From Deltaproteobacteria bacterium (GTDB lineage: Bacteria; Myxococcota_A; Polyangia; Polyangiales; Sandaracinaceae), in assembly GCA_017303575.1 (NCBI GenBank), contig JAFLCL010000020.1, forward strand, positions 1-60,923: a stretch of 60,923 bases of DNA, read 5' to 3'. The notes under the pieces are model-generated. The model did not search any database, was not told the origin of the DNA, and saw only the letters and a program-made list of their open reading frames with translations. The position numbers and the translations under genes were made by a program. Of the stretch, positions 51,981 to 60,857 are shown one piece after another (position 1 is the stretch's first letter; every line of letters begins with the position of its first letter).

Positions 51981-52672
51981 AGATCCTCGTGGTCGACGAC
52001 GAGCCCGTGGCCCGCCAGAGGCTCATCCGGCTCCTCAAGGCGCGCTCGGACGTGGAGGTCGTGGGCGAGGCGGGGAGCGCGAAGGAAGCGCTGGCCGCCA
52101 TCGGCCGTCTGGGGCCCGAGCTCGTGCTGCTCGACGTCGAGATGCCGGGCGTGGATGGGCTCTCGTTGGCCGCGCTCCCCGATCTGCCGCCGATCGTGTT
52201 CGTCACCGCACACACGAGCCACGCGCTCGCGGCGTTCGAGGTGGGCGCGCACGACTACCTCGTCAAGCCCGTCGATCCGGCGCGTCTGTCCGCGGCGCTC
52301 GAGCGCGTGCGCGAGCGGGTGTCGCGTCCCGAGAGCGCGATGTCCCCCGAGCCGTGGCGTCTCACGGTCATCGAAGGCTCGATGCGTCGCTTCGTCGATG
52401 CGCGAGAGGTCACCTGCTTCCTCGCGCACGAGAAGTACGTCGGCTTCGTGATCGGCGGCCGCGAGCTCCTCCTTCGGGACAGCCTCGACGCGCTCGAGGA
52501 GCGCCTCGGCCCGCACGGCTTTCTTCGAGCCAACCGCGGCGCGCTCGTGCGCAAGAGCGCGATCGAGGCCTTCGACGCGAGCGACGGTGGCACGCTGGTG
52601 ATGCCTGGAGGCGAGCGCATCCCCGTGAGCCGTCGCGCGCTCCCGATGATCCGTCAGGCGCTCGGCGTGTGA
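51977..52672 (+). CDS. LytTR-family response regulator
   Basis: 231 residues, starting at the GTG of the GTGA overlap. The receiver domain has D7, D8 and phosphoacceptor D53 (LLDVEMPG), T/A switch VTAH and K97 (YLVKPVD). The LytTR DNA-binding domain (about 125-231) has VTCFLAHEKYVGFVIGG, RDSLDALEERLGPHGFLRANRGALVRKSAIEAF. It is the partner of the LytS-type kinase. Its targets are probably the operon's own genes and others. Convergent with the reverse membrane protein gene, 35 bp apart. Confidence 0.9.
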   Translation: MKILVVDDEPVARQRLIRLLKARSDVEVVGEAGSAKEALAAIGRLGPELVLLDVEMPGVDGLSLAALPDLPPIVFVTAHTSHALAAFEVGAHDYLVKPVDPARLSAALERVRERVSRPESAMSPEPWRLTVIEGSMRRFVDAREVTCFLAHEKYVGFVIGGRELLLRDSLDALEERLGPHGFLRANRGALVRKSAIEAFDASDGGTLVMPGGERIPVSRRALPMIRQALGV

Positions 52673-52707
52673 GCCCACGCGGCGAGGGCCGCTCCCCATC
52701 GAGGACG

Positions 52708-53220
52708 TCAGAACGTGACGCGCAGCGGCGAGACCATGGACGTCGGCTCGTCGCCGACGACCGCGAGGTGCACGAGGCCCGCGAGGAGGCCTGCGCTCAT
52801 CGCGAGCAAGATCGGCACGCCGTAGACGAGCGAGACCGCGAGCCGATCGAAGTCCACGAGCAGGTTGTAGAGGCCACCGAGCATCGCCACCGCGAGCGCG
52901 ACGCCTGCGCCCGCGCCCGAGATCGTCGCGACGAGCTCCGCGCGCTCGGCGTGCCCCTCGGTGATGCCCCACGTCGCGATCGACGTGGCGCCGCCGACGA
53001 GCAGCGCGACGACGATCGCCCACGGATCCTTGGGCTCGAGGTGATCGTGCCAGAAGCCCGTCCACGGCATCGCGAGCACCCACGTGCCGAGCGCGCCCTC
53101 GAGCCCCGTGATCGTGCTCGCCGCCGCGATGTCGCCCGCGGAGGCCTGCGCCTCGACCGATCGCGGCGATGCGAGCGTCACACCGATCGCGAAGAGCGCG
53201 ATCACGATCGCGGTCCTCAC
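52708..53220 (-). CDS. Small integral membrane protein
   Basis: 170 residues. A signal or first helix (1-20) is followed by three or four helices (about 63-85, 95-118 and 124-155). Residues 40-62 are soluble, with WVLAMPWTGFWHDHLEPKD. No family was recognised. It overlaps the ferritin-like gene stop by ATGA and ends the reverse operon. Possibly a membrane partner of the ferritin-like proteins. Confidence 0.6.
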   Translation of the reverse strand: MRTAIVIALFAIGVTLASPRSVEAQASAGDIAAASTITGLEGALGTWVLAMPWTGFWHDHLEPKDPWAIVVALLVGGATSIATWGITEGHAERAELVATISGAGAGVALAVAMLGGLYNLLVDFDRLAVSLVYGVPILLAMSAGLLAGLVHLAVVGDEPTSMVSPLRVTF

Positions 53221-54239
53221 GCGGCGCTCCGCGCGAGCGACGTCGAGGAGCCGCTGCGCCAGCCCATCTCGGAAGAGATCGCGTCGAACAGACGAACGCG
53301 CGCCGCCCGCGAGGGCCAGCCGATCGCGTCGAGGTCCGCGTGATCGTCCTCGAGAGAGGCGCGCACCTCCTCGATCGCATCACGTCGCGTACGATCGATC
53401 GCCCGACGTGCGCGGGCGGACACCGAGGCGCGCAGCCACGCATCGAGGCGATGCGAGAGCGCGGCGTGGCTCGCTTCGTCGATGGCGATCTCGCGGAGGT
53501 CGCGGGCGAGGATCGGCGACGCGCGGAGGGCACCACGCGCATGCGCCTCGGCGAGCACAGCGCCCCACGTCTCGTGCACGCAGCCCTCGGCAGCGTTCTC
53601 GCGCGCGAGCGCATCGAGCGTGCGTGTGTCGAGCTCGGGCACGTCGATCGACGCGAGCGCGCCTCCGAAGTGGGCACGCCAGCGCGCGGCGAGGACGACG
53701 TGTCGTTCCTCGTCGCGACCTGCGCGCAGCACGTCGCGCACGAGGTGCGAGGGCGCGTCGTGCGCGCGCAGTGAGGTCGCCGAGCGCGCGAACGCGACGA
53801 CCGCCGCGCGCTCGAGCTGCTCCATGCGCGCGAAGAACGCGCCTGCTTCCGTGGTGCCTTCGGCCTCGCTCACGACGAGGCCTTCGGGCCGGCGTCCGAT
53901 GCCGCCCATGTAGCTGGTCTGCATGCGACACACGGCGACGGGCGTCGCGAGCTGCGCGGCCTCGCCCTCGGACGACACGCTCGGATCGGCCCCGGGCCTG
54001 GGCGAGGATGCGGTCTCGACCTCCGTCGCCTCGACGCAGTCCATCACGCCCGCGACGCGCCAGCTGCCCTCGCCGCCGCTGCCCGACAGGCTCGCGCACG
54101 CGTCGCGACAGGTGCGTCCCTCGGAGCGCACGACGTAGGTGGCCTCACCGGTGGTGCGGCACGCGGTGGTGAGCGCGAGCGTGGGCATCGCAGCGAGCAC
54201 GACGTGGCCGACCACGCGTCGGAGATCTCGCTTCTTCAT
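53217..54239 (-). CDS. Ferritin-like (diiron) lipoprotein
   Basis: 340 residues. The signal ends at LTTAC. After a Cys-containing linker and Gly-rich part (about 30-110), a four-helix bundle appears, with ligands in RMEQLERAAVVAF, AGRDEERHVVLAARW, ENAAEGCVHETW and IAIDEASHAAL. The two ExxH pairs (EERH and EASH) are typical for ferritin-like diiron or dimetal centres. Its catalytic role is unknown; it could be a secreted oxidase or a metal store. It overlaps the DUF455-like gene by ATGA. Lipoprotein export of a ferritin-like enzyme is unusual. Confidence 0.75.
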   Translation of the reverse strand: MKKRDLRRVVGHVVLAAMPTLALTTACRTTGEATYVVRSEGRTCRDACASLSGSGGEGSWRVAGVMDCVEATEVETASSPRPGADPSVSSEGEAAQLATPVAVCRMQTSYMGGIGRRPEGLVVSEAEGTTEAGAFFARMEQLERAAVVAFARSATSLRAHDAPSHLVRDVLRAGRDEERHVVLAARWRAHFGGALASIDVPELDTRTLDALARENAAEGCVHETWGAVLAEAHARGALRASPILARDLREIAIDEASHAALSHRLDAWLRASVSARARRAIDRTRRDAIEEVRASLEDDHADLDAIGWPSRAARVRLFDAISSEMGWRSGSSTSLARSAA

Positions 54240-55081
54240 GCGCGGCCTTCCGACGCACGAGGACGGCGCGCGGTCTCGTCGCTCTGCTCGAGCTCGTCGA
54301 CCAACCCCGCGGGCATTCCCGCGGCGAGGCGTGCGGCGCGCGCGAGCGGCTTGCCGCGGAGCACGAGCGGACTGAGCGGCGGCGGCAAGAGCACACGCAG
54401 ATCGTCGAGCGTCGCGAGTGGGGAGCCGAGCTTCTCCAGCCACTGCGTCGCGAAGCGCACGTGCGCGATCTCTTCGTGGGCGACCTGTCGCTCCGCGGCC
54501 GCGGCCTCGTGATCGCCGACGTCGTCGAGCATCTGCGCGAAGCGCGCGCCGTGATCGAGGTTGCCGCCCTCGAAGCCCACGCCGACGAGCGCGAGGAACG
54601 AGCTCGCGCTCTCGCACGCGGGCACGCGCTCCCAGAACCAGTCGCGCACGGGGAAGTCGCCGAAGCGCTTGCCCAGGCGCTCGAGCTCGCGCGCGTAGAG
54701 ACGCATGTGCCGGGCCTCGTCGACAGCGAGCTTGAGCCAGCCCAGGCGCAGCGCACGCGGGACCTCGACCCACGTGAGCATCGCCCACGCGAAGAGCTCC
54801 GCGGCCTGGAGCTCGTGGTGGAGGAACACGTGGAGCAAGAGCGCGCGCTTGATCGGATCGCGCAGCTGCTGACCCGTCGGCGTCTTGGGCTTCTTGTCGG
54901 CGAGCACCATCTCGCGCGGCCGCCCCGGACGCAGCGCACGACGCGACGGCGCGCCGCTCTCCCACGAGGCCTCGAGGTCCCCACGCGGCAGCGGCGGCGG
55001 CGAGAGCTTGTGCGCGAGCGAGTCGCTCACCACGTAGTCGAACGCCCAGCGCTCGAGCGTGCCCGGGGGAGGCGGGATCAT
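54236..55081 (-). CDS. DUF455-type ferritin-like protein
   Basis: 281 residues. Helices with metal ligands: HHELQAAELFAWA, AVDEARHMRLYARE, GNLDHGARFAQML and VAHEEIAHVRFATQW. These fit the DUF455 family, a ferritin-like group with no fixed function. It is soluble, without a signal peptide, so probably cytoplasmic. It lies 7 bp after the Kelch MYXO-CTERM gene and overlaps the next ferritin-like gene by ATGA. Two ferritin-like genes side by side suggest a joint redox reaction on one substrate. Confidence 0.75.
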   Translation of the reverse strand: MIPPPPGTLERWAFDYVVSDSLAHKLSPPPLPRGDLEASWESGAPSRRALRPGRPREMVLADKKPKTPTGQQLRDPIKRALLLHVFLHHELQAAELFAWAMLTWVEVPRALRLGWLKLAVDEARHMRLYARELERLGKRFGDFPVRDWFWERVPACESASSFLALVGVGFEGGNLDHGARFAQMLDDVGDHEAAAAERQVAHEEIAHVRFATQWLEKLGSPLATLDDLRVLLPPPLSPLVLRGKPLARAARLAAGMPAGLVDELEQSDETARRPRASEGRA

Positions 55082-55088
55082 CGTCGTC

Positions 55089-57164
55089 TCATCGCCGACT
55101 TGAGCGACGCGAGGAGATCCAGGCAGCGAGCACCATCAGCGCGCCGAGCGCGAGCGGTGCTTTCGATCCCGCGCGCGCGCCGACGCGACACGCGCAGCCA
55201 TCGCTCGACGGCGCGACGCTCGTGGTCGCGTCGGGGCCGACGGCCGCGGCATCGAGGCTCACGGCCGCAGCGTCGGGATCGCTCGCGCCCGCGTCCTCGT
55301 CGCGAGCGCCCGAGTCGGGGAGAGGAACGCTGCCCGCGTCGCTGCAGCTCGGATCGAGCGTGCCGCTGCACACGCCGGCGCTGCACGTGTCGCTCGTCGT
55401 GCACGCGTCGTCGTCGTCGCAACTGCCGCTGCGTTCGGTGAACGCGCAGCCCTCGGCGCCACACGCGTCGGTCGTGCACGGATTGCCGTCGTCGCAGGCG
55501 GCAGGCTCTTCGCCCGAGAGCCACGCGTCGGTGCGGAGGCCCGTTCCGTCGAGACCACCGACGACGAGCGCACGCCCATCGCGAAGCCTCACCGCGCCCA
55601 CGGCCACGAGGTACGTGCGGCTCGGATCGCAGCCGTTCTCCCAGGTGCCGGCGACGGGATCGTAGCGCTCGCTGTAGAGGCCACGCACGCCGATGCCAGC
55701 AGGCGCGACGAACGATCCATCGCCCCACACGAGGCCGCCGTTGGTGCGGTAGTCCACGGGCGCCGAGATGTCGCCCCGCGTCGTCCACGTGCCCATGGAC
55801 GGATCGAAGACCTCGGTCGAGGCGACGTTCGTCGTCCCGCTCACGGCACCCGTCGATCCGCCGCCGACCACGACCCGACCGCCGACGACGCCGAAGAGCC
55901 CCGTGCTGCGTGAGGTCGTGAGCGAGCCCGTGGGCGTCCAGTCGTTCGTGTCGGGGTCGTAGATCTCGGCGCTCGTGCGCGTGAGATCCGCCCCCGGCGA
56001 GTGCCATCCGCCAGCGGCGAGCACCCGACCATCGGGCAATCGCGCGAGCACGAAGTTGCCATAACGCTCTTCGTCGAGCGTGCCTGCGTCGGTCCACGTG
56101 TTCGCCGCCGGGTCGTAGCGCTCCGCGCTCGCGAGCGAAGAGCGTCCGAAATAGAGGTCGGGCTTGCCCGCGACCACGAGCACGCTGCCGTCGTCGAGGA
56201 GCGCGGCCTCTGCCCACACGCGCGAGACCCTCGGGGGCATCGTCGCGGTCCACGCGCCGGTCACGCCATCGAAGGTCACCGCGCCCGCGACGGTCGCCGG
56301 CATGCTCCCGCTCCCCGCGCCGCCGCCCACGAGGAGACGACCATCGGCGAGCGAGACGAACCACGGATGGCCTCGACCCGTGGGCATGTCCGCCGCGGCG
56401 GCGAACGTCTCGCTCTCGGGATCGAAGCGCTCCGCGCTGGCAGTCGCCGCGAACGTGTCGAGGGCCGCGGAGGTGATGCCACCCGCGACGAGCACGCTGC
56501 CGTCGTCGAGCACGCCGATGGCCATCTCGCGCCGCGGGGTCGCGAGCGAGTCCGTGGCGCTCCAGATCGGATCGACGACGATCGGATAGACGACGTCGCG
56601 TCCCTCCCACGAGAGCGCGAGCGTGCAGTCGCCGTCACTCGCGATCGGCGCACGACCGAACGGCGCGCGTACGTCGTCGTCGAACGTGCATCCCTCCACG
56701 GCGACCGCGACCTCGACGCGTCGGCCGCGCGCATCGATCAGCCACGGCGGTGCCATACGCACTCGCGGGACGCCGTCGTCATCCAGGAGCTCGATCGTAC
56801 GCGACACGACACGCACGCCGGCGGCGTTCTCGGGCGCGAAGCGCGCACGCAGCACCTCGCGCGCGGGGCGACGCTCGAAGCCGATCCACTCCTCGACGCC
56901 TCGCGCATCCTCGGTGATCCAGCCGCGGTCGCCCTGCCCCGCGAGCCGCTCGACGCGCACGCCGACGCCGGTCTCGCGATCGCGCACCGCGATCGCCTCC
57001 GCGTCGTACTGGCGATCGATCGTGCGCCGCGTGCTGCCGTGGCCCGAGAGCTCGCGCGCGCGGCCGAAGAGCGTGTCGAGCGAGGTCTCGCTGCGATCGA
57101 TGGCGACCGCAGGCGCGACGACGATCGAACAAGCCAAGACCCCGAGGAGGAGACGTTCACCCAT
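55089..57164 (-). CDS. Kelch-repeat secreted protein with MYXO-CTERM tail
   Basis: 691 residues. A Sec signal ends near VVAPAVA. An N-terminal beta region (25-185) is followed by six or so Kelch-type repeats, for example ALLDDGSVLVVAGK, RLPDGRVLAAGGW and SAERYDPAANTWTDAG. A Cys-rich CDDGNPCTTDACGAEGC module, an Asp/Ala-rich spacer and the tail GCACRVG, hydrophobic LALGALMVLAAWI, then SSRRSSRR complete it. This is a MYXO-CTERM signal. ATG 57164 lies 7 nt after a TAGCAT hexamer. It heads the operon with two ferritin-like genes. Confidence 0.85.
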   Translation of the reverse strand: MGERLLLGVLACSIVVAPAVAIDRSETSLDTLFGRARELSGHGSTRRTIDRQYDAEAIAVRDRETGVGVRVERLAGQGDRGWITEDARGVEEWIGFERRPAREVLRARFAPENAAGVRVVSRTIELLDDDGVPRVRMAPPWLIDARGRRVEVAVAVEGCTFDDDVRAPFGRAPIASDGDCTLALSWEGRDVVYPIVVDPIWSATDSLATPRREMAIGVLDDGSVLVAGGITSAALDTFAATASAERFDPESETFAAAADMPTGRGHPWFVSLADGRLLVGGGAGSGSMPATVAGAVTFDGVTGAWTATMPPRVSRVWAEAALLDDGSVLVVAGKPDLYFGRSSLASAERYDPAANTWTDAGTLDEERYGNFVLARLPDGRVLAAGGWHSPGADLTRTSAEIYDPDTNDWTPTGSLTTSRSTGLFGVVGGRVVVGGGSTGAVSGTTNVASTEVFDPSMGTWTTRGDISAPVDYRTNGGLVWGDGSFVAPAGIGVRGLYSERYDPVAGTWENGCDPSRTYLVAVGAVRLRDGRALVVGGLDGTGLRTDAWLSGEEPAACDDGNPCTTDACGAEGCAFTERSGSCDDDDACTTSDTCSAGVCSGTLDPSCSDAGSVPLPDSGARDEDAGASDPDAAAVSLDAAAVGPDATTSVAPSSDGCACRVGARAGSKAPLALGALMVLAAWISSRRSSRR

Positions 57165-57171
57165 GGCGGCG

Positions 57172-57177
57172 ATGCTA
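57172..57177 (-). promoter_or_regulatory. Leaderless-type -10 hexamer TAGCAT
   Basis: On the reverse strand TAGCAT ends 7 nt before the ATG at 57164. No Shine-Dalgarno sequence is present. Back-to-back with the 57296 hexamer. Confidence 0.5.
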
Positions 57178-57295
57178 CCAAACACGGTCTTCGCGACGCG
57201 CCCGAGTTCGAGACGACGCACCGAACGCACACCCGAGCGCGCATGGAGCGCGGAGAACACGCACAGCGCGTGATCCGACGCGCGCATGCGCTCGC

Positions 57296-57301
57296 TACGC
57301 T
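57296..57301 (+). promoter_or_regulatory. Leaderless-type -10 hexamer TACGCT
   Basis: TACGCT ends 7 nt before the ATG at 57309. No Shine-Dalgarno sequence is present. The -35 region is not recognisable. The 144 bp between 57164 and 57309 holds two such promoters back to back. Confidence 0.5.
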
Positions 57302-57308
57302 CCCTCGC

Positions 57309-59381
57309 ATGTGTGCGTCGACGATCCGGGCCTTGGCCCTCTCGCTGCTGTGTGTCTCGCTGTCTGCGTGTGGGCCAGAGACGCCGCCCGTCGATCTGCC
57401 GATCTTCGTGAGCGAGGGCTCGCGCGCGCCGATCGACGCGTTCGTGTCGTTCTTGCCGGAGCAGATCGACGCGGGCGTGCGCGCCGCGAACGATCCGATC
57501 GCAGCGATGACGGCGTCGACGGAAGGCACGACGCGCATCGCGCTCGTCGTCGAGCCTGCGCGCTGCGAGGGCTGCTTTCGGCTCGAGCGCACCGCCGCGG
57601 GCTTCGTGGTGCGGGGCGATGCACCGCTCGGCATCCAGTACGGCCTCGCGGCGCTCTTGGAGGGCATGGGCGTTCGGTTCCTCCATCCGCAGCGCACGTT
57701 CGTGCCCACGACGCTCGCCGATCCCGACGCGTCGATCTTCGATCGCGACGAAGAGCCCGAGGTCGCGCTGCGCGGTCTCCAGCTCCACATCCTCCATCCC
57801 ATCGAGCCGTACTGGGACGTGTGGGAGCCCTCGGAGGAGAACCTCGAGGAGTCCGAGCAGATGCTCCACTGGCTCGTCGTGAACCGCGCGAACTACGTCA
57901 CCTGGCCGGGGCTCGAGGACATCCAGATCAACCCCGAGCGACGCGAGGCCGTGCTCGCGCACCAGCGCGCGATCGTCGAGCACGCGCACCTGCGTGGCCT
58001 GCGTGTGGGCCTCGGCATCCAGATCTTCGGCCGCTCGAACCTGCAGAAGGCCTACGACCTCGTGGACACCGGCGACGATCCCGCTGTCGCCATCCCCGCG
58101 AACCTCGAGCTGCTCGGCAGCGTGCCGTACGACGCGATCAACCTCGCGTTCGGCGAGTTCTTCGCCGCCGACAACGACGCGTTCATCCACGCCGTCGAGC
58201 TCGCGTACGACTCGGTGCAGGCGGTGTGGCCGGGCGCGCTCGTGACAGGCACCGTCCACGTCGGCAACTTCGAGGACACGCGCATCACCTACGAGGGGCA
58301 GGAGATGCTCTATTACTTCCTCGTCCAGTACGCGGAGCGCCCCATCCGTCCGTGGGTGCACACCGTCATGTACTACGGCCTCTGGGGCGACGCGGGTGGT
58401 GCGTACAACCACGACGAGTTCGACGAGCACCGCGCGTTCCTCCTCGAGCGTCTGAACGCCGGCGAGGACGTCGGCTATCACCCCGAGACCGCGTACTGGG
58501 TGGCCTTCGACATCAACGTGCCGACGTACCTGCCGCTCTACATCCGCGCGCGCTGGGACGATCTCGATCGCATCCGCGACGCGCGCACCACGACCGATCT
58601 CGAGGATCACATCGTGTTCTCGTCGGGCTGGGAGTGGGGCTATTGGCAGAACGACTGGGCCGTCCTCCGCATGAGCTGGCGCAGCCCCGAGCGCTACGAG
58701 GATCTCGTGCACGACATGCTCGCGCCCTTGCCCGACGGGCCCGCCGCAGCGGATGCGATCACGGCGCTCGCCGACGTGCAGCAAGATGCGCTGATCGATC
58801 ACCACCTCGCCGCCTACCTCGCGGGACAGGACGCCACCTTCGAGCTCGGCTACTCGCTCGGCTTCTGGTCGCAGCCTCGGCGGCCGTCGATCGCAGAGCT
58901 CCACGCGATGACCACCGAAGAGCGCGCGACGTTTTCGACCGAGGTCGTCGATCGCCTCGCGACGCTCGCCGCCGACACGCGCGCGATCCTGCTCGACGTC
59001 GAGGACCTGCCCGGTGTGGCGACCGATCCGTTCCTCGCCGAGCTGCGGGATGGGATCGCGATCGACGTGGCGCGCGCCGAGTACGCGCACGCGCTCTGGT
59101 CCGCGGTCGTGCAGTCGTCCGAGGGAGGGGATGCGACCGCGATGGAGGCAGCGTTCGCCGCCGCGCTCGCGGACGCCGAGGCGATCGTCGCGCGTCGGCA
59201 CGCGGCGCTCTTCGATCCCGATCCGGACGAGCTCCTCGGCGATCGTCTCCGCAACGGCTTGCTCTACGACTACGGCTACCTCCGCGACGCGGACCTGCTC
59301 TGCTTCTGGAACCGCGAGCGCATCCAGTACGCCCGAGAGTTCCAGGGCGCGATGACGGGCGTTCCTGCGTGCGTGCTCTAG
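57309..59381 (+). CDS. Lipoprotein with glycosidase-type N-terminal domain
   Basis: 690 residues. The signal ends at LSAC. Residues of about 60-125 resemble the N-terminal domain of GH20/GH67 enzymes: GFVVRGDAPLGIQYGLAALLEGMGVRFLHP. A barrel-like part follows, with LRGLQLHILHPIEPYWDVW, NRANYVTWPGLEDIQINPERRE, RGLRVGLGIQIFGRSN and WEWGYWQNDW. The C-terminus is helical. A glycoside-hydrolase-like function is likely, but the catalytic pair cannot be assigned, since the middle has little to align. Leaderless start at 57309. Divergent from the Kelch gene. Confidence 0.68.
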   Translation: MCASTIRALALSLLCVSLSACGPETPPVDLPIFVSEGSRAPIDAFVSFLPEQIDAGVRAANDPIAAMTASTEGTTRIALVVEPARCEGCFRLERTAAGFVVRGDAPLGIQYGLAALLEGMGVRFLHPQRTFVPTTLADPDASIFDRDEEPEVALRGLQLHILHPIEPYWDVWEPSEENLEESEQMLHWLVVNRANYVTWPGLEDIQINPERREAVLAHQRAIVEHAHLRGLRVGLGIQIFGRSNLQKAYDLVDTGDDPAVAIPANLELLGSVPYDAINLAFGEFFAADNDAFIHAVELAYDSVQAVWPGALVTGTVHVGNFEDTRITYEGQEMLYYFLVQYAERPIRPWVHTVMYYGLWGDAGGAYNHDEFDEHRAFLLERLNAGEDVGYHPETAYWVAFDINVPTYLPLYIRARWDDLDRIRDARTTTDLEDHIVFSSGWEWGYWQNDWAVLRMSWRSPERYEDLVHDMLAPLPDGPAAADAITALADVQQDALIDHHLAAYLAGQDATFELGYSLGFWSQPRRPSIAELHAMTTEERATFSTEVVDRLATLAADTRAILLDVEDLPGVATDPFLAELRDGIAIDVARAEYAHALWSAVVQSSEGGDATAMEAAFAAALADAEAIVARRHAALFDPDPDELLGDRLRNGLLYDYGYLRDADLLCFWNRERIQYAREFQGAMTGVPACVL

Positions 59382-59429
59382 AGAGCCGATGAGCGAGCGC
59401 CCACCAAGACGCGAGGCGAGCGGTGGGTC

Positions 59430-59435
59430 TAGGCT
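59430..59435 (+). promoter_or_regulatory. Leaderless-type -10 hexamer TAGGCT
   Basis: TAGGCT ends 7 nt before the ATG at 59443. No Shine-Dalgarno sequence. It supports ATG 59443 over the ATG at 59389. Confidence 0.5.
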
Positions 59436-59442
59436 CGCGACC

Positions 59443-60222
59443 ATGCGCCAGCTCTTCGTCCTCGCGTTCGTCCTGATCGCGCTCGCCCTCCTCGCGCCGC
59501 GCGAGGTCGAGGCGGGCGCGTGCGCGGGGCCTGGTCGTGCGGTGATCGGCGTGGTGCCGAGCGAGACCGATGTCATCCCACGGGGCGAGGCCGTGCTCGT
59601 GCAGGTCATGGGGGGCACGCTGCGACAGCTCGGCCCTCCGCACCGCGCCGAGCTCGGCGAGCCGCTCGAGACACCTTTCGGCATCCGCGCGCACTTCGAG
59701 CGGCGCGGCATGCGACCGATCTCGATCCGCACCGAGGCGATCGCGCCCGGCCTCGCGCGCTTCGTGCCGAGCCGTCCACCCGAGGCCGGCACGTGGCAGC
59801 TCGTCGCGCAGGGCCAGCACGTGGACGTGCTCTTCGGCGACACGCCCGCGCCGCCGCTCGGTCTCGCGCCCGAGCTCGTGCGGGTGGAGCGACGCACCGT
59901 CGTGAGCAGTGGTCGCCCTGGCTCGAGCGGCGGTCGGTCGGCGACCTCGTTCGTCGCGACGCTGCGCCAGCCGATCACGCAGCCGTGGCGCGGCATCCTC
60001 ACCTACGGCGATCCGCGCGCGGAGAGCGACGCGCGCATCTCGCGACCCATCGCCATCGATCAAGCGAGCCAGATGCTCCACGCCACCGCCGGTCGCTGCG
60101 GCTTCAGCACGCCAGGCGAGAGCCCGCCGCTCCTGGGCCACGAGGTGAGCGTCGCGCTCTACGATCTCTACGGCCGCGTGAGCACGCGCTCGAACGTCGT
60201 GCGCGTGGTCGAAGCGCCGTAG
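59443..60222 (+). CDS. Secreted protein of unknown function
   Basis: 259 residues. A signal peptide ends near REVEAGA. The mature part is mixed with beta strands; notable are VIPRGEAVLVQVMGG, FERRGMRPISIRTEAIAPGLARFVPSRPPEAGTW and PWRGILTYGDPRAESDARISRP. Two Cys remain: one near the new N-terminus and one in ATAGRCGFSTPG. No family was recognised. The start is set by the hexamer 7 nt upstream. It ends just before a hairpin at 60223 and is convergent with the SUKH-like gene. Confidence 0.62.
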   Translation: MRQLFVLAFVLIALALLAPREVEAGACAGPGRAVIGVVPSETDVIPRGEAVLVQVMGGTLRQLGPPHRAELGEPLETPFGIRAHFERRGMRPISIRTEAIAPGLARFVPSRPPEAGTWQLVAQGQHVDVLFGDTPAPPLGLAPELVRVERRTVVSSGRPGSSGGRSATSFVATLRQPITQPWRGILTYGDPRAESDARISRPIAIDQASQMLHATAGRCGFSTPGESPPLLGHEVSVALYDLYGRVSTRSNVVRVVEAP

Positions 60223-60244
60223 ACGCGACTCGGACCCGTCGCGT
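60223..60244. terminator. Hairpin ACGCGAC-8 nt-GTCGCGT between convergent genes
   Basis: A perfect 7-bp stem (60223-60229 and 60238-60244) directly after the stop codon at 60222. Both strands can form it, so it may end both transcripts. There is no T-tract. Confidence 0.45.
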
Positions 60245-60271
60245 CGCACTTCGGACCCTCTTGGGACCCGG

Positions 60272-60784
60272 TCAGCGGCAGAGCGCGCGGATGCGCTGCT
60301 CGAACTCCGGGAACTCTTCTTTCGCCAGGCGAATCACCTCGAGCGCGGGCTTCTCGCGATCCGCGGCATGCGCCTTGGCGATAGCCGCTTTTGCGGCGTC
60401 GACGGCCCGCGCTTCGGGAAACTCGACCGCTTCCATGGGACCCAGCCCACCCGCGAGCAGCCAGAGGTAGTCGGACACGTCGCGCGCCACGACGCCCAGC
60501 GACCCTTCGGACCCGAAGAACACGACGGGCTGCGCTTCGATCGACTGCCCCTCTCGCACCAGCCAGAGCGCCGCGAGACCACCCGTGCCGTCTTGGCCGA
60601 AGATGCGGTACTCGTTTCCATCGAGCTCGCGGTTGCCGGTCCACGCACGCACCCACGCGCAGGTCTCCTCCGCGCTCTGGAACGCAGGGTACGGCTCGAA
60701 GTCGAAGCCTCGCCCTCCGTCGTAGTCGTACGCGAGGGCGTTCGCAGCCGCGAGCGCGGGGGGGAGCGTCCGATCGGTGGTCAT
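60272..60784 (-). CDS. SMI1/KNR4 (SUKH)-like protein
   Basis: 170 residues. NEYRIFGQDGTGGLAALWLVREG, PVVFFGSEGSLGVVARDVSDYLWLLAGG matches the SUKH pattern (FGxDGxGxxxAxW, then VVFxGSEG and a helix). The SUKH family includes immunity proteins of contact-dependent toxin systems as well as many orphan copies. No toxin gene is seen in the 140 bp to the edge, so the role is open. ATG 60784 gives a start at MTTDRTLPPAL. It is soluble and cytoplasmic. Confidence 0.68.
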   Translation of the reverse strand: MTTDRTLPPALAAANALAYDYDGGRGFDFEPYPAFQSAEETCAWVRAWTGNRELDGNEYRIFGQDGTGGLAALWLVREGQSIEAQPVVFFGSEGSLGVVARDVSDYLWLLAGGLGPMEAVEFPEARAVDAAKAAIAKAHAADREKPALEVIRLAKEEFPEFEQRIRALCR

Positions 60785-60857
60785 CACCACATGGTTCGTG
60801 GGACGGCGCCGCGACGTCAACCACGTCGGCCTCCGTCGTCAGCGGTTCTTCTGCGCT

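Noticed and set aside
57165..60002. Reverse-strand extension of the Kelch gene frame beyond its start
   Set aside because: The frame is open for another 2.8 kb, but the Kelch protein has a signal peptide at 57164 and a -10 hexamer just before it. The forward genes at 57309 and 59443 have proper signals and domains.
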